DNA from: Scatophagus argus
Lineage: Eukaryota > Chordata > Actinopteri > Scatophagidae
DNA: 64,000 bases
Reading direction: 5' to 3'
NCBI RefSeq assembly: GCF_020382885.2
Contig: NC_058499.1
Coordinates: 377,001 to 441,000, forward strand
Both the position numbers and the translations under genes were made by a program. This document shows, piece by piece, positions 22,111 through 34,600 of this stretch. The notes beneath the pieces were generated by a model. That model worked only from the letters and a program-made list of their open reading frames with translations. It was not told the origin of the DNA and did not search any database. Every line of letters begins with the position of its first letter. The first letter of the stretch is position 1.

Positions 22111-24971
22111 TTAGCTGGATGCTAACACTACACATCACCTGAGAGCTCTAACCAACTCTGTGTCATCACACTGTGAACCAGACCGCCAACACAAAACTCT
22201 AATAACCCGGAAAACAAAACAGGGACGGTTGGCTGAATCTTCTGCCTTACTTCAGATTTGTGTAGTTTGGGAGCTTCGAGTTAGGTAGAATGTTCAAACC
22301 AAACTCCATTTAAAAATCTGTCACTTCACTATTTCTTTGCTTATTGACTAAAGTACAAATAACACAAGTCCGACAATTTCAGAGACTCTTCATAGTCTTT
22401 TCACAAATTCGACAAATGATTTATTGTTCCACCATGACCTCTGATTTAATTCAGTCTCAAACGTTTGCACTTTAATATGTTGTTCGATCTCAATCTCAGT
22501 CCATTGGTTACAACGATGTGAGAAGCGAAATTAAATTTGCAACGATCTGAAACCATGTACCATGAAATCCTTGAAGTCAGTTGCGTTAAATTCAACATTT
22601 TTGGAATGGAGTCTGGTTTGGTATCCCGTTAACTCGGTTGGGGATTAGCCACACAGTTAACGGCACAGCTACTGCTTTCAAACAGCGGTGTTCAGGTACG
22701 AAATATTCTGGAGTATTTTGCTAATTAACTACTAACCAACCATCGCTGTTGCTCACATCTTTGTGAATTCAGACATCTGGACGTGACTCGACAGACTAGA
22801 AGTGGAGACAGGAAGTTTTATGATTAGCCGGCTAGCTACAAAACAACAACATCGTTTCAACCAGCCAAGAAAATAAACATTAGCCACATAGCTAACTAGC
22901 ATCGCCTTTTCAGGCTTCAGCGGCCGGGATTGAGATATTCAAGTCCAACTAATAATCCCATCATGAAAACCAGCTAATAGACGCAATGATGAGTTAAACG
23001 ACTGTTTCACCTGTTATCAGTGAGTCCCTCGGGTCACCCAGGCTTGGGCATGACACTAACAAACTGCTCCAGTATCCTGTCACAAGCTGTTTATTGCTGT
23101 GATCAGCTAGCCAGCTGCGGGACCCCAGCCTTTGGTCCGGGTTGCCAGACATCCGAGCGCAATCACGTAAAATGAACTGCGTGTCGTAACAAAGCGTGAC
23201 CACTCACACGTCCTGCTAATCAAAGTTAGCTTCCACACGTAGTCAAAAATACATCTGTTTGGTTCTTACTGAACTAAACTGAAGTTATTGTTTCACTTCC
23301 ACCGAGCCAGAGATCAGAAACAAACGGGCTAACACCGCCCCCTAACGGCCACCACCGGGTGTACCAATATAGACACGATCGCTGGCTGATCTTTAAAGGG
23401 AGGCTCCACCATTTCACACTGAGGCCTGTGAGGATGGCCTTGTCACGGCTTCTGTGGCTATGGAGGAGCTCTGCCATCTGGCAGCCATATCTGCCTGACA
23501 TATAAATCGTATCGTGACCCAAAACACTTTGCTGTATGTATGTAAAACAGCCCAGTTAACTGCACAGTCAACCACTGGACATTATGTTATTTACACATCA
23601 GTGCAGTCAAATCAATGCAAATACACATCCCTGAGACACACCACTGTGCTGCATGTACTTTTACTTTTGATCACTTAAGTGGGCACCACTATACACAGAA
23701 GCATTTTTTACAAACTAGTAACAGAATAAATGTGAGAATCAATGTAGCACTGAAGTAACTTTTGTGACACCCAACTCATTCAGATCAACTAAACAAATAA
23801 CTTTCATTTTTATTGGTTTTACAAACTATTGTGAAGGAGATACTCATGGAACATTTTAACACAGAGAAACACTCCAAACCACACGCCTCCAACTCAAAAC
23901 AAATACAAGCCTGTGAACTTCACCTGCCAAGGATTACACGAGTGTTCAGTCCTTTGACCACTCAGTCTTGTACCATCAAACTGACCAAATGGATTTTAAC
24001 CTGTTTCCTAAGGGATTTACCTTCAGTAACAGAAGTGTTGTTATCTTCACTTGACTCCAGTCCCTGCTGGGTACAACTGCCTGGACAGACTTACAGATCT
24101 GATTCCAGTAAAGCTGTGACGCTGTGAAAATTACAAAAACAGAGTCAATCACTCACAGACTGTGTTTACCGAAGTGTTCTGAGCCCACACAGTGGCGAAC
24201 CTCGGCCCATCCCGTCACACCTGCTCAGGATCCTGTTACCAGTTTGGTCCAGTCCACAGGTGAACTGGACCAAACTCGTGTTTGTTGCTCTTGGTTTGAA
24301 ATGGATTATTAACAATAAGCAGATGTTTACAAAAATCAGTGAGCTCAGACACTGAATGAAGTGTCTTTGTGCTGCTGTCCAACAGGATCAGCAGAGGACC
24401 ACATTCTGTTTGACGTTTTACACAGCGTCGCAGCTCCTTTTGAATCGGGGACGTACTCACATTTCTGCTTGACAAATCGACTGGTCTTCAGCGTCCCAAC
24501 CAAAAATCACCTCAACATGTCTGCTCAACACAGAGCTGGTCACGTTTGCATCATGGAGCACAATAGCGCCTTGTAATGTGCTTTAACATGAACCAATCTG
24601 AGCTGAGGAACATGTTGACTTTTATTTCAGGTCACAGCCTCTCTGATGTCTGAGTGCATCCTGGTTGTAATTCACAGCTTCATCATCTTTACAATTGATT
24701 TACGAATCAGTTATAGATCATTAGTAAGAGCAATGCTTGGGTTGTGAAAAATCTTAGACTGATCAGGTCTTCTGGAAAGAGCTGCAGAGGTTCTGGGCCA
24801 ATCCACTCATTAACAGCATTCATGAGTGGATTACCAACATTTCTGACATTATTACTGCCAAACAGACTGAACAAACTCCAGCCAGGGCTTCTTATTGAAG
24901 GATTGGAACTAGCAGATGTGTTAAACATTAATGCATCCATTAGTTACAACTCTAACAATGTTTTTGTGTGT

Positions 24972-25255
24972 CTCTTTAAAGGCTGTGGCTCAGGAGGCAG
25001 AGCTGCTGTCCACCAATCAGAAGGTTGCTGGTTCAATCCCTCTGGTTTACATGTCTAACTGTCCAAAACATTGATGGCTCCTGATGGCTGTTCCATCGGA
25101 GTGAGTGTTTGTGTGATTGGTCATCACTCCCAATGAGCAGGTGCCACCTCGCATGACATCCTCAGCGTGTGAATGTGTGTGTGTGTGTGAACAGGTGAAC
25201 AGGCACCGATTGGTCAGTCACACTACATGAGCTCCACTTACCATTTACACCCTGT
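24972..25255 (+). mobile_element. tRNA-derived SINE, plus orientation
   Basis: The head reads GGCTGTGGCTCAGGAGGCAG and carries a B-box-like GGTTCAATCCC at 25030-25040. The body contains GATGGCTGTTCCATCGG and the end is CTTACCATTTACA. This layout is a familiar teleost tRNA-derived SINE. A shorter reverse copy lies at 33760-33892. Confidence 0.7.
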
Positions 25256-25359
25256 AAGCACTGGTCCTTCAAACTCCAAACAACTAGAGGGTAGTATATC
25301 ACCAGAATAACTGCCAGCTGTAGCTGTCAGCCTGTTAGCTCAGTTAGCAAACTTCAAAC

Positions 25360-25622
25360 CTTTATTGTCAGTATATTTTTTTTACATACACCGAAATTCT
25401 TCTCTACATGTAACCCAACCAACCCAACACACATGCAACATGCAGTGAAGCACACAGGAGCAGTGGGCTGCCATGTCAGGCGCCATTTGTGGGGGGGGCA
25501 TTGATTAATCACTCCACCACACCCAAATTTTGTCCTGCCAGTCCAGGAAGGGAATCAAACTGGCAACCCTCGGGTCACAAGCTGCTTCTCCAAACCCTAG
25601 GCCACGGCTGCCCCCAGTAGTA
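25360..25622 (-). mobile_element. tRNA-derived SINE, minus orientation
   Basis: On the minus strand it reads GGGGGCAGCCGTGGCCTAGG, a B-box-like GTTTGATTCCC (25550-25560), and ends near GAATTTCGGTGTATGTAAAA with TTTATTGTCAG at its far end on plus. It shares its head with the copy at 47572-47660 and its tail with 18425-18705. Confidence 0.7.
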
Positions 25623-26734
25623 CAGCTCCAGCTCCATTTACACCACGAGCGCCGCAGTTTCTGAGAGGAAGTTTCTATCCAGTCATCTCAAAAGCAAAAC
25701 TTAGGACTTGTGTGAAAAAAAAGAAGCAGCAAAGTCCTGCAGTTCACTCACAAGAACTAAAACTGCACAAGAAAAAACCAGCCACATATTATAAAGAAGT
25801 CCAATCAGTTCAGTTGCTAAATGAAACCTCATGAGTTCAGTGTGTGCTTTATATCCCGAGAAAGCTGAGCTCTTGTGCCGTCACACTGTGCTGCGGCCGA
25901 CTTTGGCACCGAGTCATATTTAATGGAGGCCGAGGCTGCAGCTGCATCACACTGTGTGGACTAACTTTATTTCCAATGGAAATGTCCCCACATCAACTGG
26001 AAAACTGGAGTGTGCGCATTTTATGGACTGCGTTATCAACAAGAGCCGAGGCGGGATCGACACCGGCGGTCTGTGAGCCGACTTCAGACTGGTGAGCAGA
26101 TGGGTCTGCCATGCGATCTGCTGGCTAATGGCTGTACAGCCACAGCCTGTTGGACTCATGCTGTATTACTGAAGGACCGTCAACAGGAAGTGAGTGTTGA
26201 GCCTCATCTGAAGCTAGTTCTGTCACACTTCATCAGGCTTTTTCATGCTCTATACTGCTGATTTAGCACATCTAGCATCAACTTCGATGTCCTACAGAAG
26301 CCAGTCCTGTGTCTGTGTGTGTGTGTGTGTGTGTGTAAGTTTAGCTACGTGTCAGCCTGTAGGACTGGAAATGCTGTGTGCCTCTGATCAGCGCCAAGTC
26401 AGTCAGGAATTTTGTCTTCATTAGTCAACACTGAGTGGATACACAAAACAAGTCAAAATGTGTTCACACTAAATGGTACTACCTTTTTCTAGTCTTATCC
26501 ACACACACTAGTGGACCATACAAGGTGCCACCTGCTCAGAAATTTCTGTCTCTAGGGTGAATATTTGTGCAGGTGACTGCCTGAAAAAACTTTGGAGTTC
26601 AAACACAAAGATATTCTCATATTTAACACTAAAGGCCTGGAGAACAGCATGCAGCTCGTTTAACAGAAAGAGACAAAAGGAAGTTACAATTCGATTGTTG
26701 TGTCGGTCAGAGGTCCTTCGGTTGACACAAATGG

Positions 26735-27090
26735 ACATTGGATTTACACCTATCAGCCACAACATTAAAGCCACCTGCCTGATATTTTGTGACCTCTGAC
26801 CTGTCAGGGGAAGGGACACGGAGCCTCTGGGGGGATTTTGTAGTCAGTGGCATCAGAACGTTGGATCCCCCTCCCACCAGGTGGACCCTCCTACCTGGTG
26901 GAGGTTTGGTCTGCAGTGGTTGGCGTGTGTCAAAGAACATCCACTGAGTGCCAGAACCCAAAGTCAGGAGTGTTCGTGTTGCGTCCGATAGGCATGTACT
27001 GACCAGAAACAGACAACACTTTGTCAGACATCCACCCAGCACTCCTGACCGCCTCCAACAACTGCCCACTTCACTGGCCACTTAATGGGC
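26735..27090 (-). mobile_element. Tc1-like DNA transposon relic
   Basis: The plus strand starts ACACCTATCAGCCACAACAT, a degenerate terminal inverted repeat of a teleost Tc1-like element. About 200 bases on it carries GTGTCAAAGAACATCCACTG followed by AGTGCCAGAACCC, matching the transposase-coding region read on the minus strand (around TLGSGTQWMFFDTR). Large internal deletions leave no functional transposase. The element lies between TDRD12 and ANKRD27. Confidence 0.65.
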
Positions 27091-27728
27091 CTTTCATATA
27101 CTTAAATATTCAAGACTCCAATTAAAACTAAAAAACATATTTTCAGCTGCATCTTAAAATAAGTGAATTCCTTTAAATCTGCACTAAAAACTTTTTCCAT
27201 TTATCACTTCGTATTTCCTCCAAATAGGTTTTTTCAAAAGGGGCAATAACTATTTCAAAAGTTTTGAAGTGATTAATGCAGAGTGGACAGCAGCACTGTT
27301 TAAACATCCTAATGTCCTCCAAAGCTTGAAAATGACTCCTTCTGTCCTTCAGCACAGTCTCGATGTCCATTTTGCAGCTGCTCTGCAGCTTTTTGTTCTG
27401 TTGTCTTCATCAGCAGGACGCCACAAGTTTCATCTCGTCAAACAGAGCGACAGACTGTAAAGCCCGCCGAGGGTTTGGGAGTTCTCATTTTCTGAGAGTA
27501 AAGTAAAAGAAACCGAACCGAGTTCACATCTAGTTGTCTGTTACTGCAGTAAACACTGTGTTTTTTAAACAGCCGCTAATGTTGTTTTTCCTGAAACAGG
27601 AAAGTGAAATATGAGAAATACTCCTTTAGTGTCTGGAGGAGCTCTGATGCTGATGTTACCGCTGTGAGCCTCACATATGAACAGATGACGAGCGTCAGCA
27701 CAGACGTGACGCCTGACATCTTTCCCCT

Positions 27729-30700
27729 TCAGTCGCTCTCACTGCTGCTGTCTGACTTCACGTACCAGTTGTCCTCTCCTGTGTCCTCCACAAACCTCGG
27801 ACCTGAACAGAGACATCACTGTGATGGAACGTCACTGCACTACAGATGTGGGCTTTCAGTGGCCGAGGTTTTTACCGTCTGAGGTTCTGTCTTCATCCTC
27901 TTCAAAGTGCTCCATGTCGTAACTCACAAAAATATTCTGCAAAAGCAAACAAGTCCAAGTTTTGTTTTGCCCAAATTGGGTGCAGCTCAAATGAATTCTG
28001 GAAATTCTGAAAAGCATCTTACATATATAGCAACAACAAAAACTGTCAAAACTTCTCATCAGCTCGTCATGACTTCAAAAGCAGATTTTGTGCACATGAT
28101 GAGTCATCTTAACGTCTGCTGGAGACTGAACAACATGAGGTCCAGTACCTTGTTCTTCAGGAGTCTTTGCCAGTACCCCTGTTGTTGTTTGACCAGTTTG
28201 AGGACTGGCTCATTGGACTTCATTTCCCAGCAGCAGCGTTCAGGAGCGATGTTGGCGTGAAGCTCCAGGTCGGCTCTGTAGGCCCGTCCGTTCGCTCGGC
28301 CACTGAACAGCCAACAGAGAGAGAGAGAGGGTCTGTCTGATCAAACTGTTTGGTTCTGTACTGCACAGTCTCGTTCAAAGCCACTGAGTTAAACTCTCTG
28401 CTCAGGATCACCTCCCTCAAGTCCTCAGTCAGTCAGGGAGTCCATCAGAGAGCCAGCATGTCATTCAACTTTTTAAATAAAGGTTCTGGTACTGTGCACC
28501 TCGGTGCAGTGAACCCAGGTGGAAATGAAGGGCTGCAGTCCAGGAATGAGAGGAGCACCACGGCACCACGACAAGTTCTTCTCATATTAGGGAATATCAT
28601 TTAGTCAGGAAGTAAAGCAACATTATGTAAAAACTGGTATTTAGTGTGATTTGGCACCCCCCACAGTTTATGCGTGCAACACCACTGTTCAACAAATCTC
28701 TGTTCATCAGATGTACAAGATAGAAACCAAACTCTATGGCATCCTAACAATGTCGTCTCAAAGCTCGTCTTCAGGTAAACATGCACACGCGGACATTTCT
28801 TTGCCATGCAGCAGTCAAAGTTTTCTACAGATCAGTGGCCTGCCAAGCTAACGTAACCTGAACTGAAGACCATGTGCTGCCAACACCTGGCTGTGACAAG
28901 CTAACAGCTAACCCTTTGAGGAAACGGGCCCGTTCTGCTGAATATTAAAAACAAGAACGTCAGCAAATCGTGAAGCAAGTACGACAACACGAGACAAAAT
29001 TTAGCAGGTCAGCTAATATGACTTCCTGGTCCCACAGCAGGAAGTCCAGCTCGCCGTCTGTCTTCCAGAAGCTCTCACCAACGACTGGCCGCCAGTCTGA
29101 GATTTACTCTCGCCTGTCCTCTGGCTCGGTCACTTTCTCTCCTCCTCGGTCAGCGTCCTCTTCGGTGTCTGCTCCTCTGTCCTGATGTCCTTAGAGGCTG
29201 CTAAGCCCGGTTCTGCTGCTCTCCGCCGTGTCCTTCTCCACCCTGGATATGAAAACCATCTCCTCCTCCTCCTCCCTGCAGTCCAGCAGTGTGGCGCTCA
29301 GCTAGCTGCACTGCTAATAGAGCTAACTAGCTAACAGGAGCCGCAGCAGTTACTTTAGCAACAAGTAAACTGTCTGTCCACTGAGAAACTCACAGTCACA
29401 GAGAGGCGAGTCAGAGCAGCTGCAGGACAACCAGAAAACATTCGCTCTCCAAAACATGATCCAGTTTCAAAGCTGGGGTTCATATTATAATGCGTTTAAA
29501 CGTCCTACAGCTAGATGCTGTGCCGCATTGCTCTTCAGCCACCTGAGTCAGACATCAGCCGAGACAGGAAGACAGCAGATATACTCACAGGCCTGTGAAA
29601 CAATACGTTGCCTTGTTGAAGCTGATTTATACTGTGAAATGCGTTGATTTATCTGTTGCTGATGGGTTTAATCCCCACCGTGAACTCATTCAAAGGTTTA
29701 AAAACACGCCCACAGAAAGCTAACAGTTATTGCTGTTATATTTTCTGATTAGATGTTCCAAATGAATTATCATACATTCCACGACCTCCACCCAGACCCC
29801 ACCACACTCAGAGCAGCAGCCGGACCCCCGCCTGGGTGACGCCTTCGAACACTGTAGTTTTTGTTAAACAGCATTCAGGGACATCGCGACGTGCCACAGT
29901 GTTAGCGAGCAGCGTGAACAGACAATTATCCGAGCCATAAATAGTTTTCTCAGCAATAAGGGTGAGGTGCTGATGACGGCTGACAGTTGTGTAATAATCA
30001 TGTGACACCAAATACTGATTTTCAAACATTTTATTCCAGGCTAAAGTCACTGAGTATCTTTGGTTGTAAATGTCGTCACGGAAACGTCTGTATTTGAATG
30101 TGTGGCGTCACTACAGCAGAACAACAGCAGTGAAAACTCCTTTTCCTGACCGAACTCAAACTCATCTCTGTCTGCACTAACCCTGTGTGCCTTTGATGTG
30201 ATTAAATGCCGAGCTGTAAAATGGCCTCTTCAGAAATAATGCTGAACCGTTGCTAGCTGGTCACAAACGAGCGTGTTCATTGGCTCATGTTTGTGTGCGT
30301 TTAATTCACACACAGACCGGCCATGCTAAACATGTAGCCGCTGCCGCCGGTGTAAAGTGCTCTGGATAAAGCGTCCCACTGAGTGTTGGGTGTGATGTGA
30401 AGTAAGTGAGTGACGGCGGGTGGCCTGCTCCTGACAGACCTGTAGGTGACTCTGTCAGGCAGGAAGTCACAGCGCTGACTCTCTGGGCTCGTCAGCTTCA
30501 CTGTCACCATCACACAGTCGGACGTTTGGTACCAGCGCACCTGAGGGTGGAAACTGAAACACGATTTAACATCAACCTCCACTTCAAAGAAAAGGCAGTT
30601 GTGTTTCAGAGACACCAAAGTCAGAAAAACAGAAGCTGTTGTACCTTTTCGTGGAGCTGTGGTGGTCTGTCTCAGTGCAGATGGGCTGAGGGTCGTCTCT

Positions 30701-31670
30701 CTCAACGTCACCTGAACACAAACACAAACTGATTTACTGTGTACAGGTGACTTTGTTTCAGGCTCACTGACTGCACATCATTTAATATTGACTCATAATT
30801 TATCAGCAGCTGGACCTGACATTGAACATCTCACATGAAGGCTGATCACAGCTCTTTTTATTGAATAACGTCTCCACCGACAGGACGACAGGATGCGCCT
30901 CAGGGTCCAACTGCTAATGCTGAACAACGTGTGTGTGTGTACTGTTACCATTTCCACGGGGGCTGACAGCAGCAGTGTGGCTGATCGCAGAGGGGGGGTC
31001 TCCATCACTGCTCCTGTGGATTCAAAACCAGAAAGATTCTGTTCAGTCAGATGAAACTGAAGCCAGAGACGTTCACTTGTGTCACGGACTTGGGCTACAA
31101 CCAGCAAGTGCTTCCATCATCCATTAGCTTGTCCATCATTTTCTTGATTAACTGGCCCATAAAACATCAGAACAGCTCATGATCACATCAGCTTTGTCCA
31201 CAACTCAAAGACATTCAGTTTACTGTCAAACCAGTTACTGATTTTACATATTTACATTTTAACAAATGCCTCAATTTACTGTCTATTAAAATAGCAACTT
31301 AGATTTGATGTTTAATCAATCAATCAACTAATCTTGACAGCTCTAATTTCAGATGTATTTTCTGATGTGTGGTGTGCTGATCGTCCAGCTCCTCTGTGAA
31401 GATACCAACCTCATCATCTGCTCAGCTGACTCCAGGTCAGCCCTGGGGCGGTTTGTCCATCCGGCAGCTGCCTTGTTGGTCCACAGGACTTTCTGGTCAC
31501 ACTCTGGACTCGAGCGGGGATCAGCCACTGGTGCTGCTGCCGGGCTGAGCGGTGGTTCAAAGTGAGGGAGGGCAGCCAGCCCACTGACCTTGGTCGATCG
31601 GAAGGCTTTGGCCAGGACTTCCTCCTCAGATTTGATCCGGACCTCCAAAGAGGGCAGACCGTTTCCCGAG
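27729..31670 (-). other. tdrd12: TDRD12 coding exons 28-34 (linker, CS domain and acidic tail)
   Basis: Exons 31670-31410, 31013-30949, 30711-30645, 30553-30440, 28302-28149, 27936-27876 and 27802-27729 encode residues 1106-1370. The CS (p23/alpha-crystallin-like) fold is shown by HPQVRWYQTSDCVMVTVKL, then GRANGRAYRADLELHANIAP and VKQQQGYWQRLLKNKNIFVS. The last exon encodes RFVEDTGEDNWYVKSDSSSE and a stop. A 2.1-kb intron divides the domain. CS domains commonly contact HSP90, which fits PIWI loading, but that role is inference. Confidence 0.88.
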
Positions 31671-34600
31671 CTACAAACCACATGACGCTTCACTTATCAG
31701 AGCCAAAGTGGACATGTTAGTCCACTGCTTAGCATAGTGTGCTTCCTTACCCGCAAGGGTGACCCTGCTCCTGGAAGAGCGCCCTCAGCAGGTCCACGTG
31801 CTCTGGGTTGCTGACTCCCATCCCAGTGTTCAGGATCTCTGACTGCACGCTGTATTCATTGATCACACTTCTCATACCTGGCACCTGAATGACACGAACC
31901 TTGACAACAGCAGCAGGAAACATCGAGTTAAAGCAGTCAAACAGACTCTGTGACACCAAACTCTTTAATTTGATTATTACACAGACAGGAAGCCCCCTGA
32001 CAAAATCATCAACTTTGGGCCCTTTGGCAAAACCTTACACTGTAAAACTGACACTGCAGCAAGGAAAGTTATAACCCGTTTTAATTCGGACACTTTATTC
32101 ATCCATCAGGTACATGCTGATGAAGACGTGATGACTGACAGGTCAACACCTACCATGGGATCAACAAAGATGGTGTTTCCCAGACTGAAAACCACTTTGG
32201 CTCGGTGCTGCAGACCTCGGATCTTCTGGCTCAGCGCTCTGGTCACCTGTGAGCCAAAATCAATCACGTGGCTGCTTCTGACACCTGCAGACTGAACACT
32301 TAGTGACTCTGAGCTCTATCTGTTAAATTCAGATTTAAAACCATTTTCCCCGCTGAAATAAAACTGAAAATTATCAGCATTCAGTCAGAATGCACTCAAG
32401 TTCATAAAACCTGGTTACCTCACTCTACTTTTCCACTTCTCATTTGTTATGGTTTGTAGTTCTGTTCAGCTCAACTGGCCTCATGAAGCCGACGCACAGC
32501 ATTTCTACCTCCACTAATCACAAGTTCTCCAAGTGCAGCAGATTAATCCGAATCACAAAAAGTTTGCAGGCTACTTTGAGGTGATCAGCCGCCTGTCACA
32601 TGTGTTGATGGAGCCTGGAGCCAATTTCAGATTGTGTTATTGATGTGTAGCTTGACAAAAACACACGGAAATGAAAAAAATCATACTAGAAACTGCTGAC
32701 ATATTAAATAATTCACTAAACTAAATATCTCACAAATTAGGGTACAAATAAAAATACAACACTGCAATAAAGTGGAAGTATGTCATGGTAAATGTTACAG
32801 TATTACCCAATCACATGTAAGACCAACTTCATGACTTTCTCATGTTGATTTGAGCTCCGACTAACATGATCTCACAGACTGAGCTGAGCTCCAGCATCAG
32901 CAGGAGGCCCAGATCCTCTGACCACCAGCAGGCCAAAGGCCAATCAAGTTCCAGTGGGAGGAACCAGGAGCCAGTAGAAAGAGGATTTGCAATGGTTGGC
33001 AATGTGTCTGTGTGTGTGTGAGAGCAAAGTGTGGAGGGGAGAGGAAACCTTAGGGTGCCAGTCAGTCTCGGCATCAGCCGGTTTGACCCGGCAGACGATG
33101 ATCTCGATGGCCTGTTCGGGCAGGGACTGAAACTGCTGCGGCAGCTGGAGGATCTGATGCGATTTCACCTCCTCCTCTTTTCCCACGTCAATAAACCAAA
33201 CAAAGACGCTGAAAAAGAGGAGACCACTTCTGTCTGGCACCGACAAGACCTTCACCCTGCCACAGGGAGCACACAGGTACATTAGAGACTTTCACCTGTG
33301 GAGTTCCAGTCTAGACTCAAGTCACAAGTTAGATCAATTTCAGTTTGGAAACCAGTAAGAAATTTACATGAAACAAATGGTAGCCTGATAACTAAGCACC
33401 AGCCTCAGTTACAAAGACACTAACAGAATGTTACTGCTCTGCTCCACTAACAAACAGTTCATAAAAGGCGCTGGAGCAGATCTCCTGCAGTTGTGCTTCA
33501 GGTCCGACCTGTGGATGACGTTGTCCTCCTGCACGGCGTACAGGCCTCCCACCAGTACGTCCGGGGCTCCAGGTTTCTTGTCAGCGTAGTAAGAAGTCAT
33601 CTCAGCTGCCATGTTCTGAAAACCACTGTCATCCTTCCCGACAATACGACCATAGAATACTGAGGCCGTCTTAACGTGGAGAGGTACGACCTGGAAATCA
33701 GACACAAGCGTCGGATCATCGCACACCAGCGGGATTCCGTGCTCATCAGGGGTGATAAGCATTCACACAGTGGTTCAGTGCCTCGTTCAAGACACTTTGA
33801 AACGTAGACCGCAGGGGTCAAGGAACGAACCACTGACATTCTGATTGGTGGACCACCGTGGTACCTCCTGAGCCACAGCCGCCCAAATTTACATAACTAG
33901 ACAACAATGTGATTGATTCTTCACAAACACCATTTTATGTGTCCTGTCTATTGAGCGGTTTCACCTCGATGACTCCTGAAGCAGGAAGTGCCGAATGATC
34001 CAGGTGAGAAATTATTCTGTGGCGGTCGGGACACACACCGCGGTCTCTGTCAAACAGATGACACACAACCACACAGTGAGGCTCAGTTTATCATTCATTC
34101 AACATCAACTCAAATCAGTCCTGAAGCCATTTTGTTCAGAGAGGGCAGACGAGGGGAAGTGGATTTGAACCACAACACTCGTCTAAAAAACGTGTGAATA
34201 TTTTAACTCCCTCAGTAAGTCGACAGCAGCTCAGAGCAGCTCCTCAAAATCCGAAGACAGAGTCGACAACACTATCTCAGTTATTTTCCATTAATCAATC
34301 GTTCAATCTCCAAAACGGGAAATCACAAATTTCTCAGAGCCCAAAATGTTACACCGTTACAGATGACAGACTATGGATTAAAGACGGATGGACGTTGAGG
34401 CTCAACACACAGCAGGTAATCACAGACCTGCAGACTCCAAAGCTCTTCAGGTAGTTGCAGAGAGGCCGGTTGGTCTTCTGGTCCTCCCGGGCCACATGGA
34501 CACCCCGGGCGAAGGACAGCAGCTCAGGGGGGAGCGGGGCGTCGGTTCGTACCAGGTAACGCAGAACCCCGACCACATGACGAGCGTTCTCCTCAGAGAT

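Larger units (their letters stand above)
19211..23400. other. ANKRD27 5' region and presumed first intron(s)
   Basis: The coding start exon has an upstream acceptor at 19211, so the transcript begins further right, in this stretch. I see a candidate minus-strand exon at 21535-21596, an ETS-type motif (CCGGAAGT on the minus strand, about 22045) and ATGGCGGAG at about 22073. A partial MITE-like sequence lies at 21636-21722. Open frames such as 20368-20769 have no recognisable content. The exact transcription start cannot be fixed from sequence alone. Confidence 0.35.
23401..27728. other. Gene-poor interval 3' of TDRD12
   Basis: Besides the two SINEs and the Tc1-like relic, I see no exon. The human neighbours that sit here, RGS9BP and NUDT19, are not recognisable in any frame. 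A (GT)n run lies at about 26308-26336. Confidence 0.5.

Noticed and set aside
22994-23203. Minus-strand frame starting MSGNPDQRLGSRSWLADH as a possible new gene start
   Set aside because: No downstream exon continues it convincingly; more likely promoter or 5' untranslated DNA.
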